Assembly (NCBI GenBank): GCA_025054615.1
Contig: JANWZO010000011.1
Span: forward strand, 27,440-91,439
DNA length: 64,000 nucleotides
Reading direction: 5' to 3'
Origin: Kiritimatiellia bacterium
GTDB taxonomy: Bacteria > Verrucomicrobiota > Kiritimatiellia > CAIVKH01
Shown piece by piece: positions 38,926-48,314 of this stretch. How positions within the stretch are numbered: the stretch's first letter is position 1; each line of letters starts with the position of its first letter. The notes beneath the pieces were generated by a model. That model made no database searches. It was not told the origin of the DNA and saw only the letters and a list, made by a program, of their open reading frames with translations. A program made the translations under genes and the position numbers.

Positions 38926-41778
38926 ATGCTCAAACCGATCTCGCTCGCCGGCTGCTGTCTGGCTCTGGTCATGGCGGCAGCCACGGCGCGGGCCCAATCT
39001 GTCGATCAGGATTTTGAGTTTGCCCAGCGCCTGATCGAGCGAGGTTTTCCGGACTTCGCAAACAAGTTGATGCAGCAGGTTGCAGCGAAGCACCCGGACC
39101 AGGCCGGCCGGGCGAAGCTCGTCAAGGCCGAAGGGCTAATTTCCCAGCGCAAGTTCGCAGAGGCGGAGGCGGTGATCTCAGAGCTTCCCGCCGGCGACCC
39201 CAAAGCGGATGCAATTCGTTTGGCGCTGGGCCGCGGCTACTTCCGTGTGGGGGACATGGATCGCGCCCGGGCGATCTACAAGGGGTTCTTTGACCAGTTC
39301 AAGACGCCCCCGTCGGACCCGGACCTGTTGAAGGCCTATCGCGACGCCGCCTACCAATTTGCGCAAATGCTTCAGCAGGCCGGCGATTTGGCCGGCGCCG
39401 CGGAGGCGCTGGGCCGGATTATCGCGACCAAACCGGGACGGGAGATCGAGCGTTCGTTGATGGCCGAGCAGGCGCAAATGCTGGTCGATCAGGCCGTCAA
39501 ATCGTCCGGAGCCGAACGCACTCAATTGCTGGACCGCGCGGCGAAAATCTGCGGTGAGATTCAGTGGGGCGGCGTCGACCTCTGGTTCGGCCACTCGATC
39601 ATCACGCTGGCCAATATCGAGCTAGCGAAGGGCAACCGGGCGCGGGCCCAGGAACTGATCACCAAACAGTACCGCGATATCCTCCGTGAAATCGACAAGC
39701 TCATCGAGGAACAGAATCTATCGCGCGCGCTGAATCCAAATGCGGGGGCGCGATTCCTACTGGGCCAAATGTATGAGCAGGACGCCGAGGCGGCCGCCCG
39801 GGACCCCGCAAAGAAGGATGAGGTTATTCAGGCGCTCGGTCGCGCGCTGAACGAATATTTCAATGTCTTCGTGAAATATGGGGACAGCGACTGGGGCCCG
39901 CGTGCAGGCATCAAAGCAAATGAGGTTAAGGCCCGGCTCGAGTCGATGGGCAAGACCGTGAACGTCGACCTTGGCGCCCACGCCGAACAGGCCGCGGCGA
40001 CGCAGATGCGCCTGGCGGACAACCTGTTCCGGGAAAAGAAGTTTGCTGAGGCCGCCGTGGAATATCTGCGAGTGGCGAACGCCTACCCCACGGCCGACGC
40101 GGCGGCCCGGGCGCTGGGGTTCGCGACCCAGTCCTACCTCGAACTCGGCGACAAACTTTTCGCGCGGATGGTGATCCAGCACATCGCCGAGCGCTACAGC
40201 GGGCGGCCCGCCGGGGCGACGGCGCTATTGGCGGCGGCCACAACCGCGAACAATAAGAAGGATTCGGAATTCGCCACCGAGATCTACGAGGCGTATTTGA
40301 AGGGCTTCCCGCAGCATGAGCGCGCCGGAATGATCCTCTTCTTCCTCGGCAACGAGCGGCGCAAGGCGGGCGATAATGAGGGCGCCAACTATTACTTCCA
40401 GCGGATCGTCGACAACTACCCCAAAGATCAGTATTACCCGCAGGCGCTGCGCCTTATTGCGCGGAGTTATTATGATCTCGGCGACTTCGAGAAGGCCGCC
40501 GCCGCATATGCCAAGCTGGTCAATGACGTGCCGCCGAGCCCCGAACGGGCCGCGGCGCAGTTCAGCCTCGCCGATTGCTATGTCCGGCTCCAGCAATGGC
40601 CGAAAGCGGCCGCCGAGCTGAAAACCCTGATCGACTGGCTCACGCCCACCAACAATCCCTATGCGTCGACCGACGCCGACCGGGAGCGGAATCGCGCGCT
40701 GCTCGAGCGCGCCTTCTTCCAGCGCGCCAACGTCATCGCCCGCATTACCGCGCCGGCGGATCGCGTGCAACAACTGCGCTCGGCGGCCCTCCAGCTTTAC
40801 GAGCAGTTCTTGTCCCAGTTTCCGAAATCGGAGCTCGCGCCGAAGGCCCTGATGGGCCTTGGTCAGATGCAGCTCGCACTCGGCCAGACGGATGCGGCGG
40901 CCCAGACCTTCGACCGCCTCGCCCGCGAATATCCCCAGTCGGAAGAGGGAAAAAATGCCTTATTTTCTCTTGCTCGGAGCGCGATGGAAATCGGCCAGAT
41001 CGAGCAGGCCCGGCAGGCCTTTCGCAAGATGGCCCAGACGCCGGACCGCTTCTCACCGGATGAATTCGCGCGCATCGGGCAGCTCATGATCGACGCCAAG
41101 TTGTACGACGAGGCGCTCGAGGCGTTCCGCATTGCGGCGGAAAATCCGCAGATTCTGGCGACGAAAGACACGCCGGCTTCGCGCGCCATCCTCGAGCGCG
41201 CGTTGTTCGGCGTCGGCAGCGCCAATTTTGCCCGCGGCAACTATGAGGAGGCCGTCAAGGCCCTCGAACGATTGCTTCAGGAATATCCGCGCAGCGGATT
41301 GTTTTTCGAGGCGAGGTTTATGCTAGGCGAAGCCTATGCCGCTCTCGGGAATTTCCTCGCCGCCAGCCAGTCGCTAAGCGACATTTTCCGGTTCGCGAAT
41401 GATCCGATCCAAATCAACCGGGCGAGCATGAAGCTCGCCGAAGTGCAGCTCCGCGCCAACGACAAGGCGGGCGCACTGGCCTCGTATCAACGCGTGGCGC
41501 TCCTGTCCGATCCCTCAAAACAGGAACAGAGGCCGTTTATTCAGGAAGCGTTGCTGAAGAGCGTCCCGCTGGCAATGGAAATCGGCCGGTTCAAGGACGC
41601 AGTCGAGAGTTGCGATCAATTCTTGCAGCTTTTCCCGACGAGTGACAAAGTATCCGATGTGCGGCGGATGCGCGCAGAGGCGGCGTTACAGGTCAGCTCG
41701 GCGGCGGGCGCGCCGCCCGCTGGTTCGCCGCCCGCCGGCTCGCCGGCATCCGGCCAGTCCGGAGGTGAAACCCCATGA
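38926..41778 (+). CDS. Exported TPR-rich protein
   Basis: 950 aa from ATG 38926 (or 962 aa from ATG 38890). Signal peptide AGCCLALVMAAATARA, then almost entirely alpha-helical tandem repeats of the TPR/Sel1-like type, for example KFAEAAVEYLRVANAYP, FEKAAAAYAKLVNDVPPSPE, YEEAVKALERLLQEYPRSG, ending in a Pro/Ala/Gly repeat tail (PPAGSPPAGSPASG). Resembles the periplasmic YbgF/BamD group of tol-pal-associated proteins but much larger. Overlaps the next gene by ATGA. Confidence 0.78.
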   Translation: MLKPISLAGCCLALVMAAATARAQSVDQDFEFAQRLIERGFPDFANKLMQQVAAKHPDQAGRAKLVKAEGLISQRKFAEAEAVISELPAGDPKADAIRLALGRGYFRVGDMDRARAIYKGFFDQFKTPPSDPDLLKAYRDAAYQFAQMLQQAGDLAGAAEALGRIIATKPGREIERSLMAEQAQMLVDQAVKSSGAERTQLLDRAAKICGEIQWGGVDLWFGHSIITLANIELAKGNRARAQELITKQYRDILREIDKLIEEQNLSRALNPNAGARFLLGQMYEQDAEAAARDPAKKDEVIQALGRALNEYFNVFVKYGDSDWGPRAGIKANEVKARLESMGKTVNVDLGAHAEQAAATQMRLADNLFREKKFAEAAVEYLRVANAYPTADAAARALGFATQSYLELGDKLFARMVIQHIAERYSGRPAGATALLAAATTANNKKDSEFATEIYEAYLKGFPQHERAGMILFFLGNERRKAGDNEGANYYFQRIVDNYPKDQYYPQALRLIARSYYDLGDFEKAAAAYAKLVNDVPPSPERAAAQFSLADCYVRLQQWPKAAAELKTLIDWLTPTNNPYASTDADRERNRALLERAFFQRANVIARITAPADRVQQLRSAALQLYEQFLSQFPKSELAPKALMGLGQMQLALGQTDAAAQTFDRLAREYPQSEEGKNALFSLARSAMEIGQIEQARQAFRKMAQTPDRFSPDEFARIGQLMIDAKLYDEALEAFRIAAENPQILATKDTPASRAILERALFGVGSANFARGNYEEAVKALERLLQEYPRSGLFFEARFMLGEAYAALGNFLAASQSLSDIFRFANDPIQINRASMKLAEVQLRANDKAGALASYQRVALLSDPSKQEQRPFIQEALLKSVPLAMEIGRFKDAVESCDQFLQLFPTSDKVSDVRRMRAEAALQVSSAAGAPPAGSPPAGSPASGQSGGETP

Positions 41779-42569
41779 TTCGGTTGAGTTCTTGGCTCCT
41801 TGCTGCAATCGCGGCAGCCGGTTTCCTGACCGGACCGCTCGCCGAAGCGCAAAATCCATTTGTCGTGCTGCCCAACGGCGAGCGCGTCGAAGGGACGGAC
41901 ATTCGCGCGCGATCCGATGGAACCATTGTCCTCACGACGCCGCGCGGGCAGGTCACCTACCAGAGAGGCCAGTATGTGCGCGCGGAGGCGGCCAGGCCAG
42001 CCGATTTCGACCGCGCCCGACAGCTTGCCCAGCAAAAGAATTATGACGAGGCGCTGCGCCTGCTCGAGCAAGTAGCGCAGAACTATCGATTTCTTACATG
42101 GGACAACCAAGCCCGGTTGCTCTCCGCCCAGATCTTAGTGTTGAAGGGAGACCACGCCGCGGCGGTCTCCATGTACGAACGCCTGTTTCAAGCGGCCCCG
42201 GATCAACGGCGGGAAAGCGCCGTGCTAATGGGATATCTTGCGGCCCTCAACGAAGCCAAACAATTTGAAAAACTCGCGCCCCAGTTGGACGATCTCGTCG
42301 CCAAGGGATCGCGCTCGGACGCCGCGCGCGCACTGGTGCTGCGGGGCGACATGAAGATGGCGCAGGGTCAGGTCGAGGGAGCGGTTTTGGACTACCTTCG
42401 GGCTGCGTTTCTATTCGAATCGGAACGAGCGGTGGTGCCCGAGGCTCTGTTCAAGGCAGCCGAGGGGCTCGAGCGGCTGCGCGACCCACGCAGCCGGGAC
42501 CTCTATCGGCGAGTTGCAACGGAATTTAGCGGATCTCCGTTCGCGCAACGCGCGCAGGGGAAGCTATGA
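41775..42569 (+). CDS. Exported TPR protein
   Basis: 264 aa. Signal peptide (LLAAIAAAGFLTGPLAEA), a short beta-rich N-terminal module (VVLPNGERVEGTDIRARSDG) and TPR-like helices (NYDEALRLLEQVAQNYRF, HAAAVSMYERLFQAAP). Coupled on both sides by ATGA overlaps, between the large TPR protein and ExbB. Probably works with the same envelope complex. The N-terminal module is similar in pattern to the nucleotide-binding-like strands of some SHD proteins, uncertain. Confidence 0.75.
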   Translation: MIRLSSWLLAAIAAAGFLTGPLAEAQNPFVVLPNGERVEGTDIRARSDGTIVLTTPRGQVTYQRGQYVRAEAARPADFDRARQLAQQKNYDEALRLLEQVAQNYRFLTWDNQARLLSAQILVLKGDHAAAVSMYERLFQAAPDQRRESAVLMGYLAALNEAKQFEKLAPQLDDLVAKGSRSDAARALVLRGDMKMAQGQVEGAVLDYLRAAFLFESERAVVPEALFKAAEGLERLRDPRSRDLYRRVATEFSGSPFAQRAQGKL

Positions 42570-43408
42570 GAGGATTGAACGGCCAACAGGAAAAGATGCG
42601 GAGGAAGAGACACATGTCGACGCGCACACGAACAACGATGGGTCTGGTGGCGGTAATCGCAGCGGCGTGGATCGGAGTCGTTGCGGCCCCGGCCTTCGGG
42701 CAGGAGATGGAACTATCCCCGGAGGCAAAGGCGGCCGAGGCGGCGGCGGCGAAAAAAGGCTCGCCGATGAGTTTCTTCAATGTTGTCGCGAGCGGGGGCA
42801 CCATGGGTGTCATTCTGTGGATCGCCCTCATCTCCTGCTCCGTGGCCGGCTTCGCGCTGATCGTGGATTCCTTCATCACGGTGCGGGAAAAGAAAATCGT
42901 GCAAGAGTCCCTCGTGCAAAAAGTGCGCGAGGCGATTGAGCAGGGCGACGTGATGAAAGCGCTGAAACACTGCGAAGAGGAGCCGGGCCCGCTGGCGAAC
43001 ATCCTCAGCGCGGGATTTAGCAACGTGCAGGAGGGGTTCGAAGCGGTTCAGGAGGCCGTCGGCGTGGCTGCCGACCTCGAGAGCGAGAAACTGCTGCAGC
43101 GCGTCACCTACTTGAACGTCGTCGCCAATTTGTCTCCGATGCTGGGCCTGCTCGGCACGGTGCAAGGCATGATTTTTGCCTTCGCCAACCTCGCGACGAT
43201 GCAGGCCGGCGCCGCCCAGCAGCAGATGCTCGCCATCAACATCGCGCAAGCGCTCTACACGACGGCCGGAGGGCTCATCGCCGCGGTACCTGCCGTGGGC
43301 TTCTTCTATTTCTTCCGCAATAAGGCCACTAAGATCATTCTGGGCATGGAAGCGTTGACCACGGACCTGGTCAAATCCCTCCGCAACGTCGAAGTCGTTT
43401 CCGAATAA
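42566..43408 (+). CDS. ExbB/TolQ/MotA-family proton channel
   Basis: 280 aa. After an N-terminal hydrophobic segment (VAVIAAAWIGVVAAPA) and a short Ala/Glu-rich periplasmic part it has three ExbB helices. Conserved LGLLGTVQGMIFAF and TTAGGLIAAVPAV carry the two Thr positions lining the proton path. ATG at 42566 overlaps the upstream stop; ATG 42614 is an alternative start. With the two ExbD proteins it should form a proton-driven motor. Confidence 0.88.
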   Translation: MRGLNGQQEKMRRKRHMSTRTRTTMGLVAVIAAAWIGVVAAPAFGQEMELSPEAKAAEAAAAKKGSPMSFFNVVASGGTMGVILWIALISCSVAGFALIVDSFITVREKKIVQESLVQKVREAIEQGDVMKALKHCEEEPGPLANILSAGFSNVQEGFEAVQEAVGVAADLESEKLLQRVTYLNVVANLSPMLGLLGTVQGMIFAFANLATMQAGAAQQQMLAINIAQALYTTAGGLIAAVPAVGFFYFFRNKATKIILGMEALTTDLVKSLRNVEVVSE

Positions 43409-43425
43409 GATCGGGATCCGCCTAC

Positions 43426-43842
43426 ATGGCACGGCGCAAGCAGGAAGACACGAGCATCAACATGACGCCGATGATCGACGTCGTGTTCCAGCTCATCATC
43501 TTCTTCGTCGTCACAACGGACATGCAGCAGAAGGCCATCGACGAGAGCATCCGGCTCGCGATGGCGCCGCATGCCAAACCTGTCGAGACGAGGGATCCAC
43601 GGGAGATCGTCATCGAAGTCGACAAGAACGGCCGAATTTCGATTGCGCGCGTGTACATGTCCGCGGATTACCTTTACACTGTCATTCGAAAGGTCGTGGC
43701 CGATCACGGCCAGACGGTCCCCGTGATCATCCGAGCGGACGGGGAAACGCGGCATGACGCGATTCGAGCCGCGATGGACGCGGTGACCCGCGCGGGACTG
43801 TGGAAGGTCAAGTTCGCGGCGATTCGAGAAAAGGCAAGTTAG
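43426..43842 (+). CDS. ExbD/TolR-family protein, first copy
   Basis: 138 aa. One N-terminal membrane helix starting with INMTPMIDVVFQLIIFFVV, in which Asp is the proton-carrying residue essential in ExbD/TolR. The periplasmic domain ends with HDAIRAAMDAVTRAGLWKVKFA, the usual ExbD C-terminal element. Starts 17 bp after exbB. Confidence 0.9.
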   Translation: MARRKQEDTSINMTPMIDVVFQLIIFFVVTTDMQQKAIDESIRLAMAPHAKPVETRDPREIVIEVDKNGRISIARVYMSADYLYTVIRKVVADHGQTVPVIIRADGETRHDAIRAAMDAVTRAGLWKVKFAAIREKAS

Positions 43843-43851
43843 GAATCCAAC

Positions 43852-44265
43852 ATGGCGCGCGAACGTAAACGCGATCGCAGCGGGGAATCCGGTGAGTTGA
43901 ACATGACGGCGATGATCGACGTCGTGTTCCAGCTACTGATCTTCTTCCTCGTGACCCAAAAACCAATTGATTCGCTGGCGAATCTGGACGTCTCGCGGCC
44001 GGCGCCAGAGGCCAAGAAAGAGCAGATGCAGACGCCTCCAAAGATGATCCGGATTCATATCTACCCCGACGGGTTTACCATCAATGATCGGCCGGTAGGA
44101 CTGGCGGAACTAGAGGGGTTGCTCGCCAAATTAGCCAGCATTGATACCAAACAGACTATTATGATCATGTGTGCGGCCATGTCTCGCCACGAGGATCTTA
44201 TCCGGGTTCTTGACCTCTGCGCCAAAACGGGGTTGGTTAATTTGTCGGTCATTAGCACAAATTAA
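43852..44265 (+). CDS. ExbD/TolR-family protein, second copy
   Basis: 137 aa. Membrane helix with the essential Asp in LNMTAMIDVVFQLLIFFLV, and a periplasmic domain with VSRHEDLIRVLDLCAKTG-like C-terminal ending. AGGA lies upstream of the ATG. Two ExbD paralogues with one ExbB are common in Bacteroidetes- and PVC-type systems, where they may form a heterodimer in the ExbB pore. Confidence 0.9.
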   Translation: MARERKRDRSGESGELNMTAMIDVVFQLLIFFLVTQKPIDSLANLDVSRPAPEAKKEQMQTPPKMIRIHIYPDGFTINDRPVGLAELEGLLAKLASIDTKQTIMIMCAAMSRHEDLIRVLDLCAKTGLVNLSVISTN

Positions 44266-44277
44266 TGGGGTTCAGCC

Positions 44278-45741
44278 ATGGACGCGAAGGAGAGAGAGGA
44301 ATTCCTCCGAAAATATAAGATCAAGAAAATTATGGAACACATGACCGGTCCTATTGGATCGGTCATCTTTCACATCCTGGTAATCTTGCTGGCGATCAAA
44401 TTCATGGTGTTTGACACCATGGATAAGGCACCGGATATCGAAGTGACCGTCGTGGAGCCTGAGTCGGTCGACCTCGAAGAATTCGAAAAAGAGCTGGAAA
44501 AGATTGAAGAACTCACGGATTTGACCGATGTGGCGCTGCCCACGGACATGCCGGTCCAAATGGATTCGCCCACGCCAACGGATTCGCCCCGGCCGTCTGA
44601 GGATGTCTCGATGGATCTCGCCGAGCTGAATATTGTGGCAGACCAGAGCCCGCTGGTGATGAAGGGTCTCTTCGCGGGTCGGTCTGCCGAAGGACGTTCA
44701 AGCGGCTTGAGCCAGTACGCCGGCCGCTGGGCTTCGGCCGTCGATCGGGCGGTCATCAAGGCGCTGGAGTGGCTGAAGCGGAACCAGGCCCCGGATGGGT
44801 CTTGGGGTCCCAACAAGCCGGGCATGACCGGCCTCGGACTCTTGACGTTCCTTGCCCATGGGGAAACCACGGCGTCGAAAGAATACGGGCAGACTGTCGA
44901 AAAAGCGATCCGGTTCCTGCTGTCGATTCAACGCCCGGATGGCGCCTTCGGCTCCACCGACAGCGGGCCAGCCGTCTATGCGCACGCCATCGCCACGTAT
45001 GCGATCGCGGAGGCCTACGGATTGACCCGAATTCCGGAACTGAAGCCCGCCATGGAGAAAGCGGTGGACATCATCGTTAAGGGACAGCAGCCCGGTGGGC
45101 TGTGGGATTATAAGTACGACAAGGGCGCGCGGTGGGATACGTCAGTCTCCGGTTGGCAGGTCCAAGCTCTGAAGGCGGCGTACATCGCGGGCGCAGAGGT
45201 GCCGGGACTCAAAGAGGCGATGGACCGCGCCGTGGTGGGATTCGTCAATTCCCAAAACCCTGAAACAGGTCGCTTCGGATATAGCTCCGTCGGCAACGGG
45301 TCCGACGGCATAACGGCTGTCGGCGTCTTGTCGTTGCAATTGCTGGGCCAGCACAAGAGTAAAGCGGTCCAAGCCGGCCTGAATGCGATGCGCGAGTTCA
45401 AGTGCGACTATCGGAATCCCCCGATTTGGCCGATGTATTCGTGGTACTACATCACACAGGCGAAGTTCCACCACGGTGGCCAATTGTGGAGTTCTTGGAA
45501 CAATCAGTTTGCTCCGGAGCTTACCAAAAATCAGAACGAAGACGGCAGTTGGACCTCCGCCGGCCAGTTCCTAAAAGAGGACGCCCACGGCAAGGAGACC
45601 AATCACGGTCTCGTTTACTCGACCACGTTGGCCGCCTTGACGCTTCAGGTCTATTACCGATTCCTGCCGACCTACAAGCCGATTGCCGTCGAGAGCGAGG
45701 AAGACGAGAAGAAGGACGACGTTACCGTCGAAATTATCTAG
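44278..45741 (+). CDS. TonB-like membrane protein with terpene-cyclase-fold domain
   Basis: 487 aa. Residues 24-45 form one membrane helix (GSVIFHILVILLAIKFMVF) with Ser28 and His32, the S-x3-H pattern of the TonB helix that contacts ExbB/ExbD. A Glu/Asp/Pro-rich stretch (residues 50-120) resembles a TonB periplasmic linker. Residues 145-470 consist of QW-type repeats (KRNQAPDGSWG, LSIQRPDGAFG, NQNEDGSWT), the alpha-barrel fold of squalene/hopene cyclases. The catalytic DxDD is not visible. It looks like an ExbB/D effector. Confidence 0.85.
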   Translation: MDAKEREEFLRKYKIKKIMEHMTGPIGSVIFHILVILLAIKFMVFDTMDKAPDIEVTVVEPESVDLEEFEKELEKIEELTDLTDVALPTDMPVQMDSPTPTDSPRPSEDVSMDLAELNIVADQSPLVMKGLFAGRSAEGRSSGLSQYAGRWASAVDRAVIKALEWLKRNQAPDGSWGPNKPGMTGLGLLTFLAHGETTASKEYGQTVEKAIRFLLSIQRPDGAFGSTDSGPAVYAHAIATYAIAEAYGLTRIPELKPAMEKAVDIIVKGQQPGGLWDYKYDKGARWDTSVSGWQVQALKAAYIAGAEVPGLKEAMDRAVVGFVNSQNPETGRFGYSSVGNGSDGITAVGVLSLQLLGQHKSKAVQAGLNAMREFKCDYRNPPIWPMYSWYYITQAKFHHGGQLWSSWNNQFAPELTKNQNEDGSWTSAGQFLKEDAHGKETNHGLVYSTTLAALTLQVYYRFLPTYKPIAVESEEDEKKDDVTVEII

Positions 45742-45921
45742 TCGCCTTCCGGTCGCAATCACTGAAGTTGAAATTTGAGGGCCTTACACATCGAGGCCCC
45801 ATCAATCCGAAGCTGGCTGAATTGCTGAGAGGCATCACCGCGTCGATTCCAGCTTCCAAGACGTCGAACACTGCTATGATGTTTACAGATTTGACGCGAT
45901 AGACCTTCCTTTTACGGCCTC

Positions 45922-46180
45922 AATTTTTTGGAGTGGCAAGTTCCGTCTTGCCCGATATTCGTGGAAGGACGAGTTCCAGTTCGGCCGATTTTGGTAGAAG
46001 GATAGGTTCTGCCCTGTCGGAAAGGGGCCCGCGTGGAAGCGGGCCCTCCATTCCCGATGGAGGGACGCCTTCCACTGCGTTCGCAAATCAAATTCCGATT
46101 GTCGTCGGTGGAACGGCGCCATTCACGACCGGCGCTGGTTGGAACTGGGCCTTCCAAGATCTTCCAGAGGGAAACCCCGA
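45922..46180. repeat. Family B GC-rich inverted-repeat mosaic, copy 2
   Basis: Starts with TTTTTTGGAGTGGCAAGTTCC, like copy 1 at 29797. Contains GGGCCCGCGTGGAAGCGGGCCC (palindromic) and the 45-bp core 46045-46089 that matches copy 1 at 39 of 45 positions. The repeat begins about 180 bp after the cyclase-fold gene. Confidence 0.75.
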
Positions 46181-46228
46181 ATTTCGCTTTTGCGACCTCG
46201 GTGTGCCCCTCCGCGCGCCTCGCCGCCG

Positions 46229-46340
46229 CCCTTTCAGCCTCGTTCGCTTGTTCTGCTCCTTCGAAATTCTCTCATTGCGAGGTCTTCCCTCCGTCCCCAC
46301 ATGAGGTTCCTTTCGATCGAATTCGCGGGGGACATTTTCG
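46229..46340 (-). repeat. Family C element, copy 1
   Basis: On the minus strand: begins GAAAATGTC-CC-CGC-AA-TCGAT, then GGAGGG and GAATTTCGAAGGAGCAGAAC, then CGAACGAGGCTGAA. A copy of the same order and sequence lies on the plus strand at 51619-51728. Both lie near a family B element. Confidence 0.65.
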
Positions 46341-46407
46341 ACTAGGCAAGACACTCAACCGCGATTCCGGCTTTAGCCCGACTCTCGGACGCGCTACAGT
46401 TGTGCTT

Positions 46408-46779
46408 ATGAGCCGATCCGCAGAAATATTTTGCCCAGCATGCAAGGCCGAATCGGTGCTGGTCCGACAACCTCGCATGGAGGGTTTCCGGAAAGTGGGC
46501 GAAATCCTCCGATGTGGTCTTTGCGGGCACGAATTTCCCACGGAAGCGGATGTTCCGTTCCTGCATCGGTCGCCGCCGAAGGTGTTTTCAGATTCTGATC
46601 GCTCCGCGCCAGTCCGTGTTTTTGCTGATGGCGAAGCGGATCAACTGTGCCGTCATTGCGCGCACTACGTGGTGAATCCCTTCATGCAGTGGTGCGGCCT
46701 GCATCGGCGGGAAGTGGAAGCAACGGATTCGTGCCCGCAGTTTCAAAAGAAACAGGCGGTCCCGAAACCCCGATTGTGA
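46408..46779 (+). CDS. Small zinc-ribbon protein
   Basis: 123 aa, no signal. Two CxxC pairs near the N-terminus (CPACK ... CGLCG) form a zinc-ribbon, and a second Cys-rich patch follows in CRHCAHYVVNPFMQWCGLH. ATG 46408 starts the ribbon. The stop overlaps the next GTG (GTGA), so it is cotranscribed with the LMF-like gene. Function unknown. Confidence 0.7.
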   Translation: MSRSAEIFCPACKAESVLVRQPRMEGFRKVGEILRCGLCGHEFPTEADVPFLHRSPPKVFSDSDRSAPVRVFADGEADQLCRHCAHYVVNPFMQWCGLHRREVEATDSCPQFQKKQAVPKPRL

Positions 46780-48314
46780 TTCGCATCCTCCAAGTATGGA
46801 TCCGCGGCCTGTCGCATTATGGCCGAGGTTACGCCCGAGCCAATCAGTTGGGACTCCGTCTGCTTGGCGTGGTCTATTTTGCCGCATTCGCGTCCTACGC
46901 CGTGCAGGCAGACGGCTTGGTGGGCGAGCGAGGCATCCTCCCATTTGCGGCCTGGCTTGGCGCGATTCGGCCGCGGGTCGAGGAAATCGGGTTTCACCAA
47001 GTTCCGACAATTCTCTGGCTGGCGCCCTCGGATGCGGCGCTCCGAATCTGTTTGTGGACTGGTATGGCGCTTGCAGTGATGCTTGCGTCCGGTTTCCTCC
47101 CTCTGATCGCCGCAGCGGGGCTGTGGGTCCTGTATCTCTCGGCGACGACCGTCGGCCAGATTTTTTGGAACTACCAATGGGACAACCTCCTGTTGGAGGC
47201 GGGTTTCTTGGCGATTTTCGCCGCCCCGTGGCGGGTCCGCATGCGATGGCTAGCGCCGGATGAGCCTCCCCGAATCATTGTCTTGCTCTTCCACTGGCTG
47301 ATGTTCCGCCTGATGTTTCTCTCGGGCTATGTGAAGTGGGCGAGCGGCGATGAAGCCTGGCGAAATCTAACCGCGTTGACCTACCATTACTGGACCCAGC
47401 CCTTGCCGCTTCCGACCGCGTGGTATGTCCATCAGTTGCCGATCTGGTTTCACAAGCTTTCCTGTGCGCTGGTGTTCGTAGTCGAATTGGTATGTCCGTT
47501 TTTGATCTGGTTTGGCGATCGCGCCCGAATGGTGGCCGCGATTTCATTCATCGCGCTCATGGCGCTCATCGCAGCGACAGGCAACTACACCTTTTTCAAT
47601 TTGCTCGCAGCGGTTCTCTCACTCTGGCTGATCCGGGATCAAATCGGCGCGGCCCTTTTGAGTCGGGTTCCTGGCCGGTTTGGGCGCTGGCTCGCTCGCG
47701 CTTTTCGTCGGGAGGCACCTTCGCCGGAGTGGAGGCCACTCCGTGTCGCCCGGCACGCCGCGGCCGCTGTGGCAGCCGCCTTCGTGCTCGTAACGTCCGG
47801 CGTCCTGTTCGTGGTGGCGGTTGGAGGCGGGGCGGACTGGCCGCGGTGGATCGAATCCCTGGTTCGATTCACCGCTCCCTTTCGCAGCGTAAACAACTAC
47901 GGCCTGTTCGCGGTCATGACCAAAACCCGGCCGGAAATCATCCTGGAGGGAACGTGGGACGGCCAACTCTGGATTCCCTACGAATTTCGCTGGAAGCCGG
48001 GCGAGCCCGACATGAGACCGCGATTGGCTGCGCCACATCAGCCGCGACTGGACTGGCAAATGTGGTTTGCTGCGCTGGGCAAGCTGGAGGGGAATCGTTG
48101 GCTCATCAATCTCATGATCCGGCTGCTGGAGAACGAACCCGATGTCCTGCGGCTTCTCGCTTTCAATCCGTTTGAACAACGGCCTCCCGTGGCCATTCGC
48201 GCTGTTCGATACGAGTATCGCTTTGCCACGCCGGCCGAGCGGTCGCAGGGCAAAGTCTGGTGGATGCGGAAATACAAAGACTTGTATTGCCCCCCGATTC
48301 AGATACACCCATGA
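46776..48314 (+). CDS. Lipase maturation factor (LMF)-family membrane protein
   Basis: 512 aa with about ten helices and a soluble C-terminal domain. NYQWDNLLLEAGFLAIF, FHWLMFRLMFLSGYVKWASGD and ALTYHYWTQPLPLPTAWYVHQLP match the family of LMF1-like proteins found in bacteria. In animals LMF1 folds lipases in the ER; bacterial role unknown. GTG start 46776 overlaps the previous stop. Coupled by ATGA to the lipoprotein gene that follows. Confidence 0.82.
   Translation: MIRILQVWIRGLSHYGRGYARANQLGLRLLGVVYFAAFASYAVQADGLVGERGILPFAAWLGAIRPRVEEIGFHQVPTILWLAPSDAALRICLWTGMALAVMLASGFLPLIAAAGLWVLYLSATTVGQIFWNYQWDNLLLEAGFLAIFAAPWRVRMRWLAPDEPPRIIVLLFHWLMFRLMFLSGYVKWASGDEAWRNLTALTYHYWTQPLPLPTAWYVHQLPIWFHKLSCALVFVVELVCPFLIWFGDRARMVAAISFIALMALIAATGNYTFFNLLAAVLSLWLIRDQIGAALLSRVPGRFGRWLARAFRREAPSPEWRPLRVARHAAAAVAAAFVLVTSGVLFVVAVGGGADWPRWIESLVRFTAPFRSVNNYGLFAVMTKTRPEIILEGTWDGQLWIPYEFRWKPGEPDMRPRLAAPHQPRLDWQMWFAALGKLEGNRWLINLMIRLLENEPDVLRLLAFNPFEQRPPVAIRAVRYEYRFATPAERSQGKVWWMRKYKDLYCPPIQIHP

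Larger units (their letters stand above)
45742..46407. other. Gene-free region with family B and C repeats
   Basis: 666 bp between the cyclase-fold gene and the zinc-ribbon gene. It contains family B copy 2 (45922-46180) and one family C element on the minus strand (46229-46340). Short frames here are translations of repeat arms. Confidence 0.65.

Noticed and set aside
44278..45741. Active squalene-hopene cyclase
   Set aside because: No DxDD motif, a TonB-like membrane anchor, and exbB/exbD neighbours point to another role.
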